Origin: Billgrantia saliphila
Lineage (GTDB): Bacteria > Pseudomonadota > Gammaproteobacteria > Pseudomonadales > Halomonadaceae
Direction: 5' to 3'
Assembly: GCF_002930105.1 (NCBI RefSeq)
Contig: NZ_PJRN01000016.1
Location: 34,617 to 98,616, forward strand
DNA length: 64,000 nt
The notes beneath the pieces are model-generated. The model worked only from the letters and a program-made list of their open reading frames with translations. It did not search any database and was not told where the DNA came from. This document shows positions 52,486 to 62,077 of this stretch, one piece after another. Position 1 is the first letter of the stretch; every line of letters begins with the position of its first letter. Made by a program: the position numbers and the translations under genes.

Positions 52486-53874
52486 TTATCGCCGGTTTTC
52501 CGCCACGAACTTCTGCACCTGCTCGAGTTCGGCAGGGAGTACGGTGTAGCGCTCCTCGCGCTCCAGCAGGTCGTCCATGTGCGGGGGCAGCGGCACGCCA
52601 GGGAAGCCGGCCTTGACCACCGCCTCGGCGAACTTGGCCGGGTGGGCCGTGGCCAGGGTGATCATCGGCGTCTCGGCATCGGACCGGGAGCGCTCGGCGG
52701 CACGATAGCCGGTGGCGGTGTGTGGGTCGAGCAGTTCCTTGGTGCGGTGGTGCGCCTCGCGGATCACCTCGAGGATGGTGGTATCGTCGACGCTGTGGCT
52801 GGCGAACAGGGCGCGCAGCTTCTCGAGCGGCGCCTCGGCCAATGCCGTGGGCTCCTGCTGGAAGCGCTCGAGCAGCGCGGCCACGGCGTGGCCGTCGCGC
52901 TCGTAGGCTTCGAACAGCAGGCGCTCGAAGTTGGACGACACCACGATATCCATGGAGGGTGCCAAGGTCGCCTTGAGCGCCTGCTTGGAGAAGTCGTTGT
53001 CGGCGATGGTACGGTGCAGGATGTCGTTGGCGTTGGTGGCCACGATGAACTGTTTGACCGGCAGGCCCATGCGGTAGGCCATATAGCCGGCAAAAACGTT
53101 GCCGAAGTTGGCCGAAGGCACACAGAAGCTGACCTGACGATGCGGTGCACCCAGTGCCACGCCGGCGGCCACGTAATAGACAATCTGGGCCATGATGCGC
53201 GCCCAGTTGATCGAGTTCACCGCCACCAGGCGCGTGCCGTTGAGGAAGCCCTGGTCGGCGAAGCTTGCCTTGACCATCGCCTGGGCGTCGTCGAAGTTGC
53301 CCTCGATGGCGATGTTAAAGACGTTGTTGGCCAGCACCGAGGTCATCTGGCGGCGCTGCACCTCCGAAACCCGGTTGTGCGGATGCAGGATGAAGATGTC
53401 GAGATTGTCGCAGTGCCGGCAGCCCTCGATCGCCGCCGAGCCGGTGTCGCCGGAGGTGGCACCCATGATCACCGCGCGTTCGCCGCGCTTGGCCAGGAAG
53501 TGGTCAAGGATGCGGCCGAGCAGCTGCAGGGCCACGTCCTTGAACGCCAGGGTGGGGCCGTGGAACAGCTCGAGCAGGAAGTGGTTGGCGTCGAGCTGGT
53601 TGAGCGGCACCACGGCCTCGTGGCTGAAAGTGGCGTAGGCGTCGCGCACGATGCCGCGGAAGGTGTCGTCGTCGATCTCGCCGTTGACGTAGGGCTTCAT
53701 CACCCTGAAGGCGATCTCGGCATAGGAGCATCCGGCCATGGCCTCGAGCTCCTCGCGCGAGAGCGGCGGGATCGATTCCGGCACGTAGAGCCCGCCGTCG
53801 CTGGCCATGCCGGTCAACACGACTTCCTCGAAACTCAGCGTAGGCGCCTGACCGCGTGTACTGACATAGCGCAT
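52486..53874 (-). CDS. thrC: Threonine synthase
   Basis: Converts O-phosphohomoserine to threonine with PLP. The 462-residue protein is the longer, type II form: MRYVSTRGQAPTLSFEEVVL start, HGPTLAFKDVALQLLGR with the PLP lysine, GATSGDTGSAAIEG for PLP phosphate binding, and INWARIMAQIVYYVAAGVAL. Starts three bases after hom in an xerD-dsbC-hom-thrC series on the same strand. Confidence 0.96.
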   Translation of the reverse strand: MRYVSTRGQAPTLSFEEVVLTGMASDGGLYVPESIPPLSREELEAMAGCSYAEIAFRVMKPYVNGEIDDDTFRGIVRDAYATFSHEAVVPLNQLDANHFLLELFHGPTLAFKDVALQLLGRILDHFLAKRGERAVIMGATSGDTGSAAIEGCRHCDNLDIFILHPHNRVSEVQRRQMTSVLANNVFNIAIEGNFDDAQAMVKASFADQGFLNGTRLVAVNSINWARIMAQIVYYVAAGVALGAPHRQVSFCVPSANFGNVFAGYMAYRMGLPVKQFIVATNANDILHRTIADNDFSKQALKATLAPSMDIVVSSNFERLLFEAYERDGHAVAALLERFQQEPTALAEAPLEKLRALFASHSVDDTTILEVIREAHHRTKELLDPHTATGYRAAERSRSDAETPMITLATAHPAKFAEAVVKAGFPGVPLPPHMDDLLEREERYTVLPAELEQVQKFVAENRR

Positions 53875-53877
53875 GGC

Positions 53878-55194
53878 TTACTCCTGCTCGTCCAGCGATT
53901 CTACGCGGATGCGCGTGACCGGCCCGGCGATATCGGCCATCGATTCGATATGTCGGATCGCCTCGTTCATGTGCTTCTCACGACAGCAGTGGGTCAGCAG
54001 AATGATCGGCACCAGCTCGCCTTCGGTGGCCTCCTTCTGCACCAGCGCCTCGATGGAGATGCCCTGTTCGGAGAGGATCGTCGCCACCCGCGCCAACACC
54101 CCGGGGCGATCCACCGCCAGTAGGCGCAGGTAGTAGGCGGTGACGATGTCCTCCATGGGCAGGATCGGCAGGTTGCCTTCGTCCTCGCCGATACCGCTGA
54201 AGGCCAGGTACGGCACGCGATAATGGTGATCGGTGGTGATGTCGCGGGCCACGTCGAGCAGATCCGCCACCACCGCCGAGGCGGTGGGCTCGGAGCCCGC
54301 GCCGGCACCGTAGTAAAGGGTGGGGCCCACGGCGTCGCCCATGATCGCAATGGCGTTCTTGACCCCGTGCACATTGGCCAGCAGGCGCTCCTTGGGGATC
54401 AGCGTCGGATGCACGCGCAGTTCGAAGCCGGCATCGGTGCGCTTGGAGATACCCAGATGCTTGATCACGTAGCCCAGGTTGTCGGCCTGTTCGACATCCT
54501 CGGCGGTAACCCGCGAGATGCCCTCGGTGTAGGCCTTCTCGAACTGCAGCGGCACGCCATAGGCGATGGAAGCCAGGATGGTCAGCTTGTGGGCGGCATC
54601 GATGCCTTCGACGTCGAAGGTGGGGTCGGACTCGGCGTAGCCCAACGCCTGGGCTTCGGCGAGTACATCCTCGAAGGCGCGGCCCTCGCTGCGCATATGG
54701 GTGAGAATGTAGTTGCCGGTACCGTTGATGATGCCGGCCAACCATTCGATGCGGTTGGCGCCGAGCCCTTCGCGCAGCGACTTGATCACCGGAATACCGC
54801 CGGCCACTGCGGCTTCGAAGGCGACGATCACGCCCTGCTCGTGAGCCGCCTTGAAGATCTCGTTGCCGTGCACCGCAATCAGCGCCTTGTTGGCGGTGAC
54901 CACGTGCTTGCCGTTGGCGATGGCGGTGAGTACCAGCTCGCGGGCCAAGTCATAGCCGCCTACCAGCTCGACCAGCACGTCGACATCGGGGTTGCGCGCC
55001 ACTTCGAACACGTCGCCGGTGGTCTTGATGCCGGTGAGGTCGCATTCGGGGTTGGGGCTACGATACGCCACCTGCTCGATGACGATCGGACGGCCGGCCC
55101 GCCGCGCGATCTCGTCGGCATTGCGTGTCAGCACGTTGAAGGTGCCGCCTCCGACGGTACCCAGACCACAGATTCCCACTCTCACCGGTTTCAA
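53878..55194 (-). CDS. hom: Homoserine dehydrogenase, TTG start
   Basis: Reduces aspartate semialdehyde to homoserine. 438 residues: NAD(P) fold MKPVRVGICGLGTVGGGTFN, catalytic core GGIPVIKSLREGLGANRIEW with NGTGNYILTHM, and a C-terminal ACT domain (about 350-435, YYLRLLAVDRPGVLARVATI) that usually binds threonine for feedback inhibition. Translation begins at TTG 55194, preceded by GGAGCAGGACA; no ATG or GTG fits. Upstream of thrC, supplying its pathway. Confidence 0.95.
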   Translation of the reverse strand: MKPVRVGICGLGTVGGGTFNVLTRNADEIARRAGRPIVIEQVAYRSPNPECDLTGIKTTGDVFEVARNPDVDVLVELVGGYDLARELVLTAIANGKHVVTANKALIAVHGNEIFKAAHEQGVIVAFEAAVAGGIPVIKSLREGLGANRIEWLAGIINGTGNYILTHMRSEGRAFEDVLAEAQALGYAESDPTFDVEGIDAAHKLTILASIAYGVPLQFEKAYTEGISRVTAEDVEQADNLGYVIKHLGISKRTDAGFELRVHPTLIPKERLLANVHGVKNAIAIMGDAVGPTLYYGAGAGSEPTASAVVADLLDVARDITTDHHYRVPYLAFSGIGEDEGNLPILPMEDIVTAYYLRLLAVDRPGVLARVATILSEQGISIEALVQKEATEGELVPIILLTHCCREKHMNEAIRHIESMADIAGPVTRIRVESLDEQE

Positions 55195-55262
55195 TGTCCT
55201 GCTCCCCAGGTTGTGTCAATGTCCAGCGTTCTTCGTTTCGGTCGCTCGTCGTCGACCCTTCG

Positions 55263-56021
55263 TCATTCGCTTGCCAGTCCGAGCATGCCGGCCAGGCGTT
55301 CGGCGGGCACGTATCCAGGCACCAGGCGTCCGTCGGGCAGCACAATGGCCGGCGTCCCCTGCACACCCAGCATCATGCCCAGATGATACTGCTCCTCGAT
55401 CGGATTGTCGCAGTCGGCGCTGCCTGAAAGCGACTCCTCACGCTTCGCCGCGTCCATCGCAGTGCTGGGGCTGTCCGCGCACCATACCTGCTCGAGCAGA
55501 CGCGCCCCGGAAGAATCCATCCCCGCGCGTGGGAACGCGAGGTAGTGCACTTCGATACCCATCTCATTAAGACTTGGCACTTCTTCATGGAACTGCCGGC
55601 AGTACGGGCATGTGGTATCGGTGAAGACCACAATCTCGGCCTTGCTCTCGCCGGTCCCACGGAAAACCACTCGCTCATCCTCGGGCACCTCGGCCAGACG
55701 CTCCATGCGCTCGGCGTTGCGTGCCTGTTCGGTCAGGTTGGTCAGTCCCTGCTCATCGTTGCGATAAAGATCGCCGACCAGGAAATGCTTGCCCTCGGCG
55801 TCGCTATAGAAGGATTCGCCGGTTTCCAGATGCACTTGGAAGAAACCCTCGAGCGGCGTTTCGCGAACGCTCTTCACCGGCATCGGCTGGCCGCCGACCT
55901 GGAGACGCTCGGCCAACCGGGCGGCTTCATCGGCCAGGACAGTGGTAGGCAGAAGAGCGGCCGCGAGCGGTGCGGTCAGGACGAGCAGGGAAACGGCAAG
56001 TCGGTGGGTCAACGCGATCAT
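55263..56021 (-). CDS. dsbC: Periplasmic disulfide isomerase DsbC
   Basis: Shuffles wrong disulfides in periplasmic proteins. 252 residues: signal peptide (1-30, LLVLTAPLAAALLPTTVLAD), an N-terminal dimerisation domain, and a thioredoxin fold with the active site FTDTTCPYCRQFHEEV (Cys138, Cys141). Two more cysteines (about 182 and 203) correspond to the structural disulfide of E. coli DsbC. Starts three bases after the xerD stop. Confidence 0.94.
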   Translation of the reverse strand: MIALTHRLAVSLLVLTAPLAAALLPTTVLADEAARLAERLQVGGQPMPVKSVRETPLEGFFQVHLETGESFYSDAEGKHFLVGDLYRNDEQGLTNLTEQARNAERMERLAEVPEDERVVFRGTGESKAEIVVFTDTTCPYCRQFHEEVPSLNEMGIEVHYLAFPRAGMDSSGARLLEQVWCADSPSTAMDAAKREESLSGSADCDNPIEEQYHLGMMLGVQGTPAIVLPDGRLVPGYVPAERLAGMLGLASE

Positions 56022-56024
56022 GAA

Positions 56025-56927
56025 TCAGCCTCGAGGATGATGGTCGGCGTGCAGGGCTTCGAGTCGCGCCTGCGCAACATGGGTGTATATCTGTGTGGTC
56101 GACAGATCACTGTGACCGAGCAACAGCTGTACGACACGCAGATTGGCGCCATGATTCAACAGGTGCGTGGCGAAAGCATGCCGCAGGGTATGCGGCGACA
56201 AGGGCCGCGAGATCCCCGCGGTACGGGCATGGACCTTGATCCGATGCCAGAACGTCTGCCGGGTCATGCCGTTGTCGCCGCGTCCCGGAAACAGCGCCGG
56301 GCGCGATACGTCGGCCATCAGCGCACCCCGCGAAGTGCGCAGATAGCGCGACAGCCAGTGTACGGCTTCTTCCCCTAGCGGGACCAGTCGATCCTTGTCG
56401 CCCTTGCCACGTACCCGCACCACGCCCTGGCGCAGGTTGACCGCATCCGTGGTCAGCCCCACCAGCTCCGAGACGCGCAGGCCGCAACCATAGAGCACCT
56501 CGAGCATGGCACGGTCGCGCAGGCCGAGATCGGTGGTCACGTCGGGGGCGGCCAACAGGCGTTCCACCTCATCCTCCTCGAGGGTATTCGGTAGGCTGGG
56601 CCGTACTCGTGGCAGGCGCACCTCGACCAGCGGGTCGTGAGCGATGCGCCCTTCGGCCAACGCCCAGCGATAGAAACCGCGCAGGCTCGAGAGCAGCCTG
56701 GCGTTGCTGCGCAGCCGATAGCCGGTCTTGCGTCGCTCCTCGAGCCAGGCGGGCAGGAGCGCCGCATCGGGGGCCAACAGCTCGCCCCCCATCTCGGCCA
56801 GTCGGGCGGCCCACGCCTCCAGATCGCGACGGTAGGCCGAGAGAGTGTGATCGCTCGCCCCGCGCTCGAGCCACAGCGCGTCGAGGAAGGTATCGATCAG
56901 GACAGGGGGCTGGTTGTCATGTTTCAT
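56025..56927 (-). CDS. xerD: Site-specific tyrosine recombinase XerD
   Basis: Resolves chromosome dimers at dif together with XerC. 300 residues: N-terminal SAM-like domain (WLERGASDHTLSAYRRDLEA) and a catalytic domain with GCGLRVSELVGL (Arg I), SPHTLRHAFATHLLNHGANL (His-x-x-Arg), LGHSDLSTTQIYTHV with the nucleophilic Tyr. ATG 56927 is chosen because MKHDNQPPVLIDTFLDALWL is the usual start; a frame extends 26 codons upstream without similarity. First of the xerD-dsbC-hom-thrC run. Confidence 0.95.
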   Translation of the reverse strand: MKHDNQPPVLIDTFLDALWLERGASDHTLSAYRRDLEAWAARLAEMGGELLAPDAALLPAWLEERRKTGYRLRSNARLLSSLRGFYRWALAEGRIAHDPLVEVRLPRVRPSLPNTLEEDEVERLLAAPDVTTDLGLRDRAMLEVLYGCGLRVSELVGLTTDAVNLRQGVVRVRGKGDKDRLVPLGEEAVHWLSRYLRTSRGALMADVSRPALFPGRGDNGMTRQTFWHRIKVHARTAGISRPLSPHTLRHAFATHLLNHGANLRVVQLLLGHSDLSTTQIYTHVAQARLEALHADHHPRG

Positions 56928-56943
56928 GTCATCGCCCAGACGA

Positions 56944-56980
56944 CGAAGCCCCGCCCCGCGTGAGCGGTGGCGGGGCTTCG
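56944..56980 (-). terminator. Long hairpin after rplS
   Basis: CGAAGCCCCGCC (56944-56955) pairs with GGCGGGGCTTCG (56969-56980), and an inner CCGC/GCGG with a one-base bulge closes on GTGA. It ends the rpsP-rimM-trmD-rplS operon just before xerD. Confidence 0.75.
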
Positions 56981-57011
56981 CATGGCGCAAGGCGCCGTTA
57001 GCCAACCCGGA

Positions 57012-57368
57012 TCAGGAGAGCTTTTCCTTGATACGGGCAGACTTGCCGCTACGCTCGCGGAGGTAGTACAGCTTGGCCTGGCGCACGTCGCCGCGACGCT
57101 TGACCTCGATGGAGTCGACCAGCGGGCTGTAGGTCTGGAAGGTACGCTCGACGCCGACGCCGTGAGAGATCTTGCGCACAGTGAAAGCGGAGTTCAAACC
57201 GCGGTTGCGCTTACCGATCACCACGCCTTCGAAGGCCTGCAGACGCTCGCGGTTGCCTTCCTTGACCTTGACCTGCACGACGATGGTGTCACCCGGCGCG
57301 AAATCCGGCACCTGCTTGCTCATCTGCTCGGCTTCAAGCGCCTGGATCACCTTGTTCTTGCTGCTCAT
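57012..57368 (-). CDS. rplS: 50S ribosomal protein L19
   Basis: A 118-residue ribosomal protein at the 30S/50S interface. [20 protein letters not shown] then [20 protein letters not shown] and [20 protein letters not shown] are standard L19 blocks, ending in [18 protein letters not shown] precedes ATG 57368. Last of the conserved rpsP operon. Confidence 0.97.
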   Translation of the reverse strand: MSSKNKVIQALEAEQMSKQVPDFAPGDTIVVQVKVKEGNRERLQAFEGVVIGKRNRGLNSAFTVRKISHGVGVERTFQTYSPLVDSIEVKRRGDVRQAKLYYLRERSGKSARIKEKLS

Positions 57369-57474
57369 GACATAACTCCTCGATATTCGGCGCCACCCTT
57401 CCGGCGGCGCGTGATCCCGGCGCCCGAGCCAAGCTCGAGAGCGCGGGAGATGATGGGTGACGCAGGTCCACGGC

Positions 57475-58257
57475 TCACTGGGTCTCCGTGTCCTGCACCT
57501 CCGCCCCGTGGGCGTATTCCTCGATGAACTCCTCGAGCAGCATCTGCTGTTCGGCACTCAACGCTCTGCCTTCCAGCAGATCGGGGCGCCGCAGCCAGGT
57601 CCGCCCCAGCGACTGCTTGAGTCGCCAGCGCCGGATCTCGCCGTGATGTCCGCTGAGCAGGATATCCGGCACCCGCCGCCCGTCGACCACTTCGGGACGG
57701 GTGTAGTGCGGGCAATCCAGCAACCCCTCGTTGAAGGAGTCCTCGACAGCGGAATCCTGATGGCCCAGCACGCCGGGCACCAGTCTCGCCGCTGCATCGA
57801 TCAGGACCATGGCCGGCAGCTCACCGCCGCTGAGCACATAGTCACCGATCGACCATTCCTCATCGATGTCGCTCTCCACCACGCGCTCATCGATGCCTTC
57901 GTAGCGCCCCGCCACCACAACCAGCGGCGGGCCGGCAGCCAGTTCACGCACGCCCTGCTGATCGAGCCGCCGCCCCTGGGGTGAGAGATAGATCACCCGC
58001 GGACGCACACCGGTAATCGCCTCGGCACGCGCGCGTGCATCATGAATGGCCGCGCGCAGGGTGTCGACCTTCATCAGCATGCCGGGACCGCCGCCATAGG
58101 GACGATCATCCACCGTGCGATGCCGGTCGCGAGCGTAATCTCGCGGGTTCCAGAACTCCAGCGCAATGCGCCCCTGGCTCACTGCTCGCCCCGTGACACC
58201 GTGCCGAGTGACGGCCTCGAACATCTCGGGAAACAGTGAAACGACACCGATCCACAT
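57475..58257 (-). CDS. trmD: tRNA (guanine37-N1)-methyltransferase
   Basis: Methylates G37 of tRNAs reading C-starting codons and prevents frameshifting. 260 residues: [20 protein letters not shown] start, [20 protein letters not shown], and the trefoil-knot SAM site [15 protein letters not shown] with [23 protein letters not shown] 58257 is fixed by homology to E. coli TrmD. 17 bases after rimM. Confidence 0.96.
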   Translation of the reverse strand: MWIGVVSLFPEMFEAVTRHGVTGRAVSQGRIALEFWNPRDYARDRHRTVDDRPYGGGPGMLMKVDTLRAAIHDARARAEAITGVRPRVIYLSPQGRRLDQQGVRELAAGPPLVVVAGRYEGIDERVVESDIDEEWSIGDYVLSGGELPAMVLIDAAARLVPGVLGHQDSAVEDSFNEGLLDCPHYTRPEVVDGRRVPDILLSGHHGEIRRWRLKQSLGRTWLRRPDLLEGRALSAEQQMLLEEFIEEYAHGAEVQDTETQ

Positions 58258-58274
58258 GCCCGGCGCGCTAGCGG

Positions 58275-58829
58275 TCAAAACGAGGGATCCCAATCGACGG
58301 TCATGATACCGCCCGCCAGGTCCACCTCGACGATCACCTCGTCGGGAAGAAACGGCAGCAGGCGCTCGCGATCGTCGAGGGCAGGCGGCTCTCCCTGCGG
58401 ATCGCCCCGCACCACCATCACGTCGTTGGCACCGGTCTCGAACAGATACCCCACCCGCCCCAGCACAACGCCGTCACGGGTAACGACCGTCAATCCTTCC
58501 AGCTGGTGCCAGTAGAATTCGTCATCGGCGAGTTCGGGCAGTTCCGACTTGGGCAGCAGGATCTCGGCGCCGGCGACGCGTTCAGCCGCCTCGCGCGAAT
58601 CGATGCCTTCCAGCAGGGCCACCAGGCCCTTGCCGTGTTGTCGGCCCTGGAGCAGGCGACGACGCGACAGGCTATCGCCCTGACGCAGCACCCACTCGGC
58701 ATAGTCGAGAATGCCGTCCATCGGGCTGGTGTGGGAATAGACCTTGAGCCATCCCTTGATGCCATAGGGGCTGGTCAACTTGCCCAGCACCACATGGTCG
58801 TCGCGCTCGATGCGTTCGGCCTCGCTCAT
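58275..58829 (-). CDS. rimM: Ribosome maturation factor RimM
   Basis: Assists assembly of the 30S head with protein S19. 184 residues: N-terminal RimM domain [20 protein letters not shown] and the C-terminal PRC-barrel domain with [20 protein letters not shown] and [20 protein letters not shown]. Slightly acidic. Second in the rpsP operon, 20 bases after rpsP. Confidence 0.96.
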   Translation of the reverse strand: MSEAERIERDDHVVLGKLTSPYGIKGWLKVYSHTSPMDGILDYAEWVLRQGDSLSRRRLLQGRQHGKGLVALLEGIDSREAAERVAGAEILLPKSELPELADDEFYWHQLEGLTVVTRDGVVLGRVGYLFETGANDVMVVRGDPQGEPPALDDRERLLPFLPDEVIVEVDLAGGIMTVDWDPSF

Positions 58830-58849
58830 GACATCACCGGGTCGCAGGC

Positions 58850-59098
58850 TCAGGCCTGCTTGCGGGCTTCCTTGACCAGCTCGGCCACGCGATCGGACAT
58901 CTGGGCGCCCTGGTCCTGCCAGTGGGCGATGCGATCCAGATCGACGCGCAGACGCTCTTCCTGACCGCGAGCGATCGGATTGAAGAAGCCGAGGCGTTCG
59001 ATGAAGCGGCCGTCGCGCGAGTTGCGTGAGTCGGTCACGGTCAGGTGGTAGAAGGGACGCTTCTTGGCGCCACCACGTGCCAGACGAATGGTAACCAT
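58850..59098 (-). CDS. rpsP: 30S ribosomal protein S16
   Basis: An 82-residue ribosomal protein: [20 protein letters not shown] then [20 protein letters not shown] are the signature blocks. AGGACAG lies 12 bases before ATG 59098. First gene of the rpsP-rimM-trmD-rplS operon; I could not fix its promoter in the 312-base gap upstream. Confidence 0.97.
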   Translation of the reverse strand: MVTIRLARGGAKKRPFYHLTVTDSRNSRDGRFIERLGFFNPIARGQEERLRVDLDRIAHWQDQGAQMSDRVAELVKEARKQA

Positions 59099-59410
59099 GG
59101 CGTTAACTGTCCTTCGGTTGAGGTTACGTTTACTACCGATATGCACCGAGCCGGCTATTGGCCGGGTTTCTCGGCATTTGCCAGGAAAGCGGGTCCGTGG
59201 ACCCGCCTTCGCGTCATTCGGTCACTTTCTTTACAAACGTGCAGCCGGGCATAGCCACGGTCCTGCCATGAAGACGCAGCATTCTACGGAAATCAGCCCC
59301 GCTTTGAAACCCTTTTGTCGAGTCTCGCAACGTCGCCAACAGAATGCACGAGCGGGATGGAGCGCCGGGCGCGCGGAGCACAGCGATACGCCCCGCAGCC
59401 GTTCCACGGC
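59099..59410. other. 312-base gap between rpsP and ffh
   Basis: Holds the ffh hairpin at 59189-59206 and must contain the rpsP promoter. No reading frame of family character, no tRNA or repeat seen. Confidence 0.6.
59189..59206 (-). terminator. Hairpin downstream of ffh
   Basis: GCGGGTCC/GGACCCGC perfect 8-bp stem on a two-base turn, followed on the minus strand by TTTCC. Lies between the ffh stop and rpsP. Confidence 0.55.
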
Positions 59411-60820
59411 TTATCGCCAGGGGAAGCCGCCGGGTCCGCCCATGCCCCCCATACCGCCGGGGCCACCGGGACCGCCGCCACCCATCATGCCGGACATGCC
59501 GCGCATCATCTTCTGCATACCGCCCTTCTTGCCCGCCTTCTTCATCATCTTCTGCATCTGCTTGTGCTGCTTGAGAAGGCGGTTGAGGTCGGGCACCTGC
59601 AGACCGGCACCGGCGGCGATGCGGCGCTTGCGCGAGCCGTTGATGATCTCGGGCTTGCGCCGCTCCTGGGGCGTCATGGAGTTGATCAGCGCCTCGAGCT
59701 TGCCCAGCTCCTTCTCGGGACCCGGGCCCTGTGCCATTTCGGCCATCTGGCCCATGCCCGGCAGCTTGCCGAGCAGACCGCTCATGCCGCCCATCTTCTT
59801 GAGCTGCTGTAGCTGGTCGCGAAAATCCTCGAGATCGAAGCCCTCGCCTTTCTTGACCTTCTTGGCCAGCTGCTCGGCCTTTTTCTTGTCGACGGTGCGC
59901 TCGGCTTCCTCGATCAGCGACAGCACGTCGCCCATGCCGAGGATACGCGAGGCCACGCGGTCGGGATGGAAAGGCTCGAGTGCGTCGACCTTCTCGCCCA
60001 CGCCCATGAACTTGATCGGCTTGCCGGTGATGTGACGCACCGACAGGGCGGCACCGCCACGAGCGTCGCCGTCGGCCTTGGTCAGTATCACACCGGTCAG
60101 CGGCAGTGCCTCATGGAACGCCTTGGCCGTGTTGGCGGCGTCCTGGCCGGTCATGGCATCGACCACGAACAGGGTTTCCTGCGGCTGGCAGGCGCGATGC
60201 AGCTCGGCGATCTCATCCATCATGGCATCGTCGATCGCCAGGCGACCGGCGGTATCGACGATCAACACGTCGTGGAACTGGATCCTGGCGTGCTTGATCG
60301 CCGCCTCGGCGATGGCCACCGGCTTCTGATCGGAGCGTGACGGGAAGAAGTCGACGCCCACCTCGCCGGCCAGGGTCTCGAGCTGGTCGATGGCTGCCGG
60401 GCGATAGACGTCGGCGGAGACCACCAGCACCTTCTTCTTCTCGCGCTCACGCAGATAGCGTGCCAGCTTGGCCACGGAAGTGGTCTTGCCCGCCCCCTGC
60501 AGACCCGCCATCAGCACCACGGCCGGCGATCCCTTGAGCGAGAGTCCCTCGTTGGCCTCGCCCATGATCGCCTCGAGTTCCTGCTGGACGATCTTGACGA
60601 ACTGCTGGCCCGGCGACAGGCTCTTCGACACCTCCTGCCCGACGGCGCGCTCACGCACACGCTCGATGAAAGCCTTGACCACCGGCAGGGCCACATCGGC
60701 CTCGAGCAACGCCCGGCGCACCTCGCGCAGGGTGTCCTTAATGTTGTCCTCGGTCAGGCGCGCCTGACCTTTGATGGACTTGAGCGTCTCGGACAGCCGC
60801 TCACTGAGATTCTGGAACAT
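59411..60820 (-). CDS. ffh: Signal recognition particle protein Ffh
   Basis: Protein part of SRP, targeting nascent inner-membrane proteins to FtsY. 469 residues: N domain (LSERLSETLKSIKGQARLTE), G domain with MAGLQGAGKTTSVAKLARYL, DTAGRLAIDDAMMDEI and TKADGDARGGAALSV, and an M domain of methionine-rich helices (KQHKQMQKMMKKAGKKGGMQ) that binds 4.5S RNA. The end is a Gly/Pro/Met-rich tail (GGGGPGGPGGMGGMGG). Divergent from ypjD, as in related genomes. Confidence 0.97.
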   Translation of the reverse strand: MFQNLSERLSETLKSIKGQARLTEDNIKDTLREVRRALLEADVALPVVKAFIERVRERAVGQEVSKSLSPGQQFVKIVQQELEAIMGEANEGLSLKGSPAVVLMAGLQGAGKTTSVAKLARYLREREKKKVLVVSADVYRPAAIDQLETLAGEVGVDFFPSRSDQKPVAIAEAAIKHARIQFHDVLIVDTAGRLAIDDAMMDEIAELHRACQPQETLFVVDAMTGQDAANTAKAFHEALPLTGVILTKADGDARGGAALSVRHITGKPIKFMGVGEKVDALEPFHPDRVASRILGMGDVLSLIEEAERTVDKKKAEQLAKKVKKGEGFDLEDFRDQLQQLKKMGGMSGLLGKLPGMGQMAEMAQGPGPEKELGKLEALINSMTPQERRKPEIINGSRKRRIAAGAGLQVPDLNRLLKQHKQMQKMMKKAGKKGGMQKMMRGMSGMMGGGGPGGPGGMGGMGGPGGFPWR

Positions 60821-60920
60821 AAGCCACTCCGGCGTTGAGCTGACAGGCGACCGGCACGCTCGGCGGCCGCTTTCCCTGCTCGCCTACGTATAACAGCTCG
60901 GGTTGAAGCATTTGGCGCGA

Positions 60921-60949
60921 ATTATACGCTTTGTGGCGGCCAGTCTCCA
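60921..60949 (-). promoter_or_regulatory. Sigma-70 promoter of ffh
   Basis: Minus strand TGGAGA (60944-60949) and TATAAT (60921-60926), 17 bases apart, about 95 bases upstream of the ffh start. Confidence 0.6.
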
Positions 60950-61067
60950 TGCATGCGGCCGCTTACCACGGCTGTGCGGCGCAGCGAGGATTGGGTATAG
61001 TGGCGTCGGCAGACTTCTTCAACCCAGGGATGCACAGACGCCGGCAACGGCGTACGGACGGCAATCG

Positions 61068-61868
61068 ATGCAGGCGCTTCCTCTGGCCATCATGGCCTTC
61101 CTTCTCTATCTGGGCGCCGCCTCCTGGCAGGGGCTCACGCTGCTGCGGCGCGTTCCGCAGCGCCCGGTGCTGGTGCGCGCCCTAGGCGTGCTGGGCCTGC
61201 TGTTCCATCTTCCCGCGGCGCTACAGCTGATCGACCAGAGCCCGGGGCTAATGCCCGGCCTGTCGACGAGTGCCGCAGTGCTGACCGCCATCATGATCGT
61301 ACTATTGCTGGGCGTGAGCCTGGCCAAGCCGGTACTCAACGTAGCGGTGGCACTATTCCCGATCTCAGGCCTGGCCCTGTTGCTGGCGGTCGGTCTGCCC
61401 AGCCCCGAGCGCACCGGCGGCATGACGCCAGGCATCGCCCTGCATGCCATGAGTTCGGCATTCGCGTTCGGCGTGCTATTCATCGCCGCCTGTCAGGCGG
61501 TGCTGCTGGGGCTGCAGAACCAGGCTCTGCGCCACCATCACATTCGCGGCATGGTTCAGGTATTGCCCCCACTGACCACCATGGAGCGGGTACTGTTCGA
61601 GTTGATCTGGGCCGGCATGGCGCTGCTCACCCTGTCGATTATCAGCGGTTTCCTGTTCCTCGATAGCATGTTTGCCCAGCATCTGGCGCACAAGACCATC
61701 CTGTCGCTGGCCGCCTGGCTCATCTTTGCCATCCTGCTAATCAGCCACCACGTGCTCGGCTGGCGCGGCATGCGTGCCGTGCGCTGGACGCTGGGCGGCT
61801 GCGCCGTGCTGCTGCTGGCCTATTTCGGCAGCAAGTTCGTGCTCGAGGTCATCCTCGACCGAGCCTGA
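61068..61868 (+). CDS. ypjD: YpjD family inner-membrane protein (CcsA/HemX-like)
   Basis: A 266-residue protein with about eight transmembrane helices. It resembles the cytochrome c assembly (CcsA/HemX-like) fold: paired helices with His-rich turns (ALRHHHIRGMVQVLPPLTTM then ERVLFELIWAGMALLTLSII), and the C-terminal KTILSLAAWLIFAILLISHH VLGWRG pattern shared by YpjD proteins beside ffh. The WWD motif of true heme handlers is not seen. ATG 61068 has only a weak CGGACGG upstream; a frame opens to 60903 but without signal. Function unproven. Confidence 0.85.
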   Translation: MQALPLAIMAFLLYLGAASWQGLTLLRRVPQRPVLVRALGVLGLLFHLPAALQLIDQSPGLMPGLSTSAAVLTAIMIVLLLGVSLAKPVLNVAVALFPISGLALLLAVGLPSPERTGGMTPGIALHAMSSAFAFGVLFIAACQAVLLGLQNQALRHHHIRGMVQVLPPLTTMERVLFELIWAGMALLTLSIISGFLFLDSMFAQHLAHKTILSLAAWLIFAILLISHHVLGWRGMRAVRWTLGGCAVLLLAYFGSKFVLEVILDRA

Positions 61869-61948
61869 ACGAGTGTTGTCAAACGTAACGGACGAAGACC
61901 CGGCAAGGCGAGAAAACGCAGTTTTACGAGCCGTGAATGAGCGTCTTT

Positions 61949-62006
61949 GAGCCTGATCCCAACACAAAATGGCCTAGAAAGGTCATTTTCAGGCTCTCTC
62001 TGAGCC
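61949..62006 (+). promoter_or_regulatory. Competing hairpins in the leader of the CorC-type gene
   Basis: GAGCCTGA (61949-61956) pairs with TCAGGCTC (61989-61996), enclosing AAAATGGCC/GGTCATTTT (61966-61974 with 61981-61989). The right arm can instead pair with GAGCC at 62002-62006 (GGCTC-TCTCT-GAGCC). The two folds exclude each other. It sits between ypjD and the TTG start at 62078 in unusually AT-rich DNA. Confidence 0.4.
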
Positions 62007-62077
62007 GGAAGTCGCCTTGACACTGCAAGGCCGAATCCCTACAAACGGGGCTGACACGCCAGCGAGGATCCATCGAC

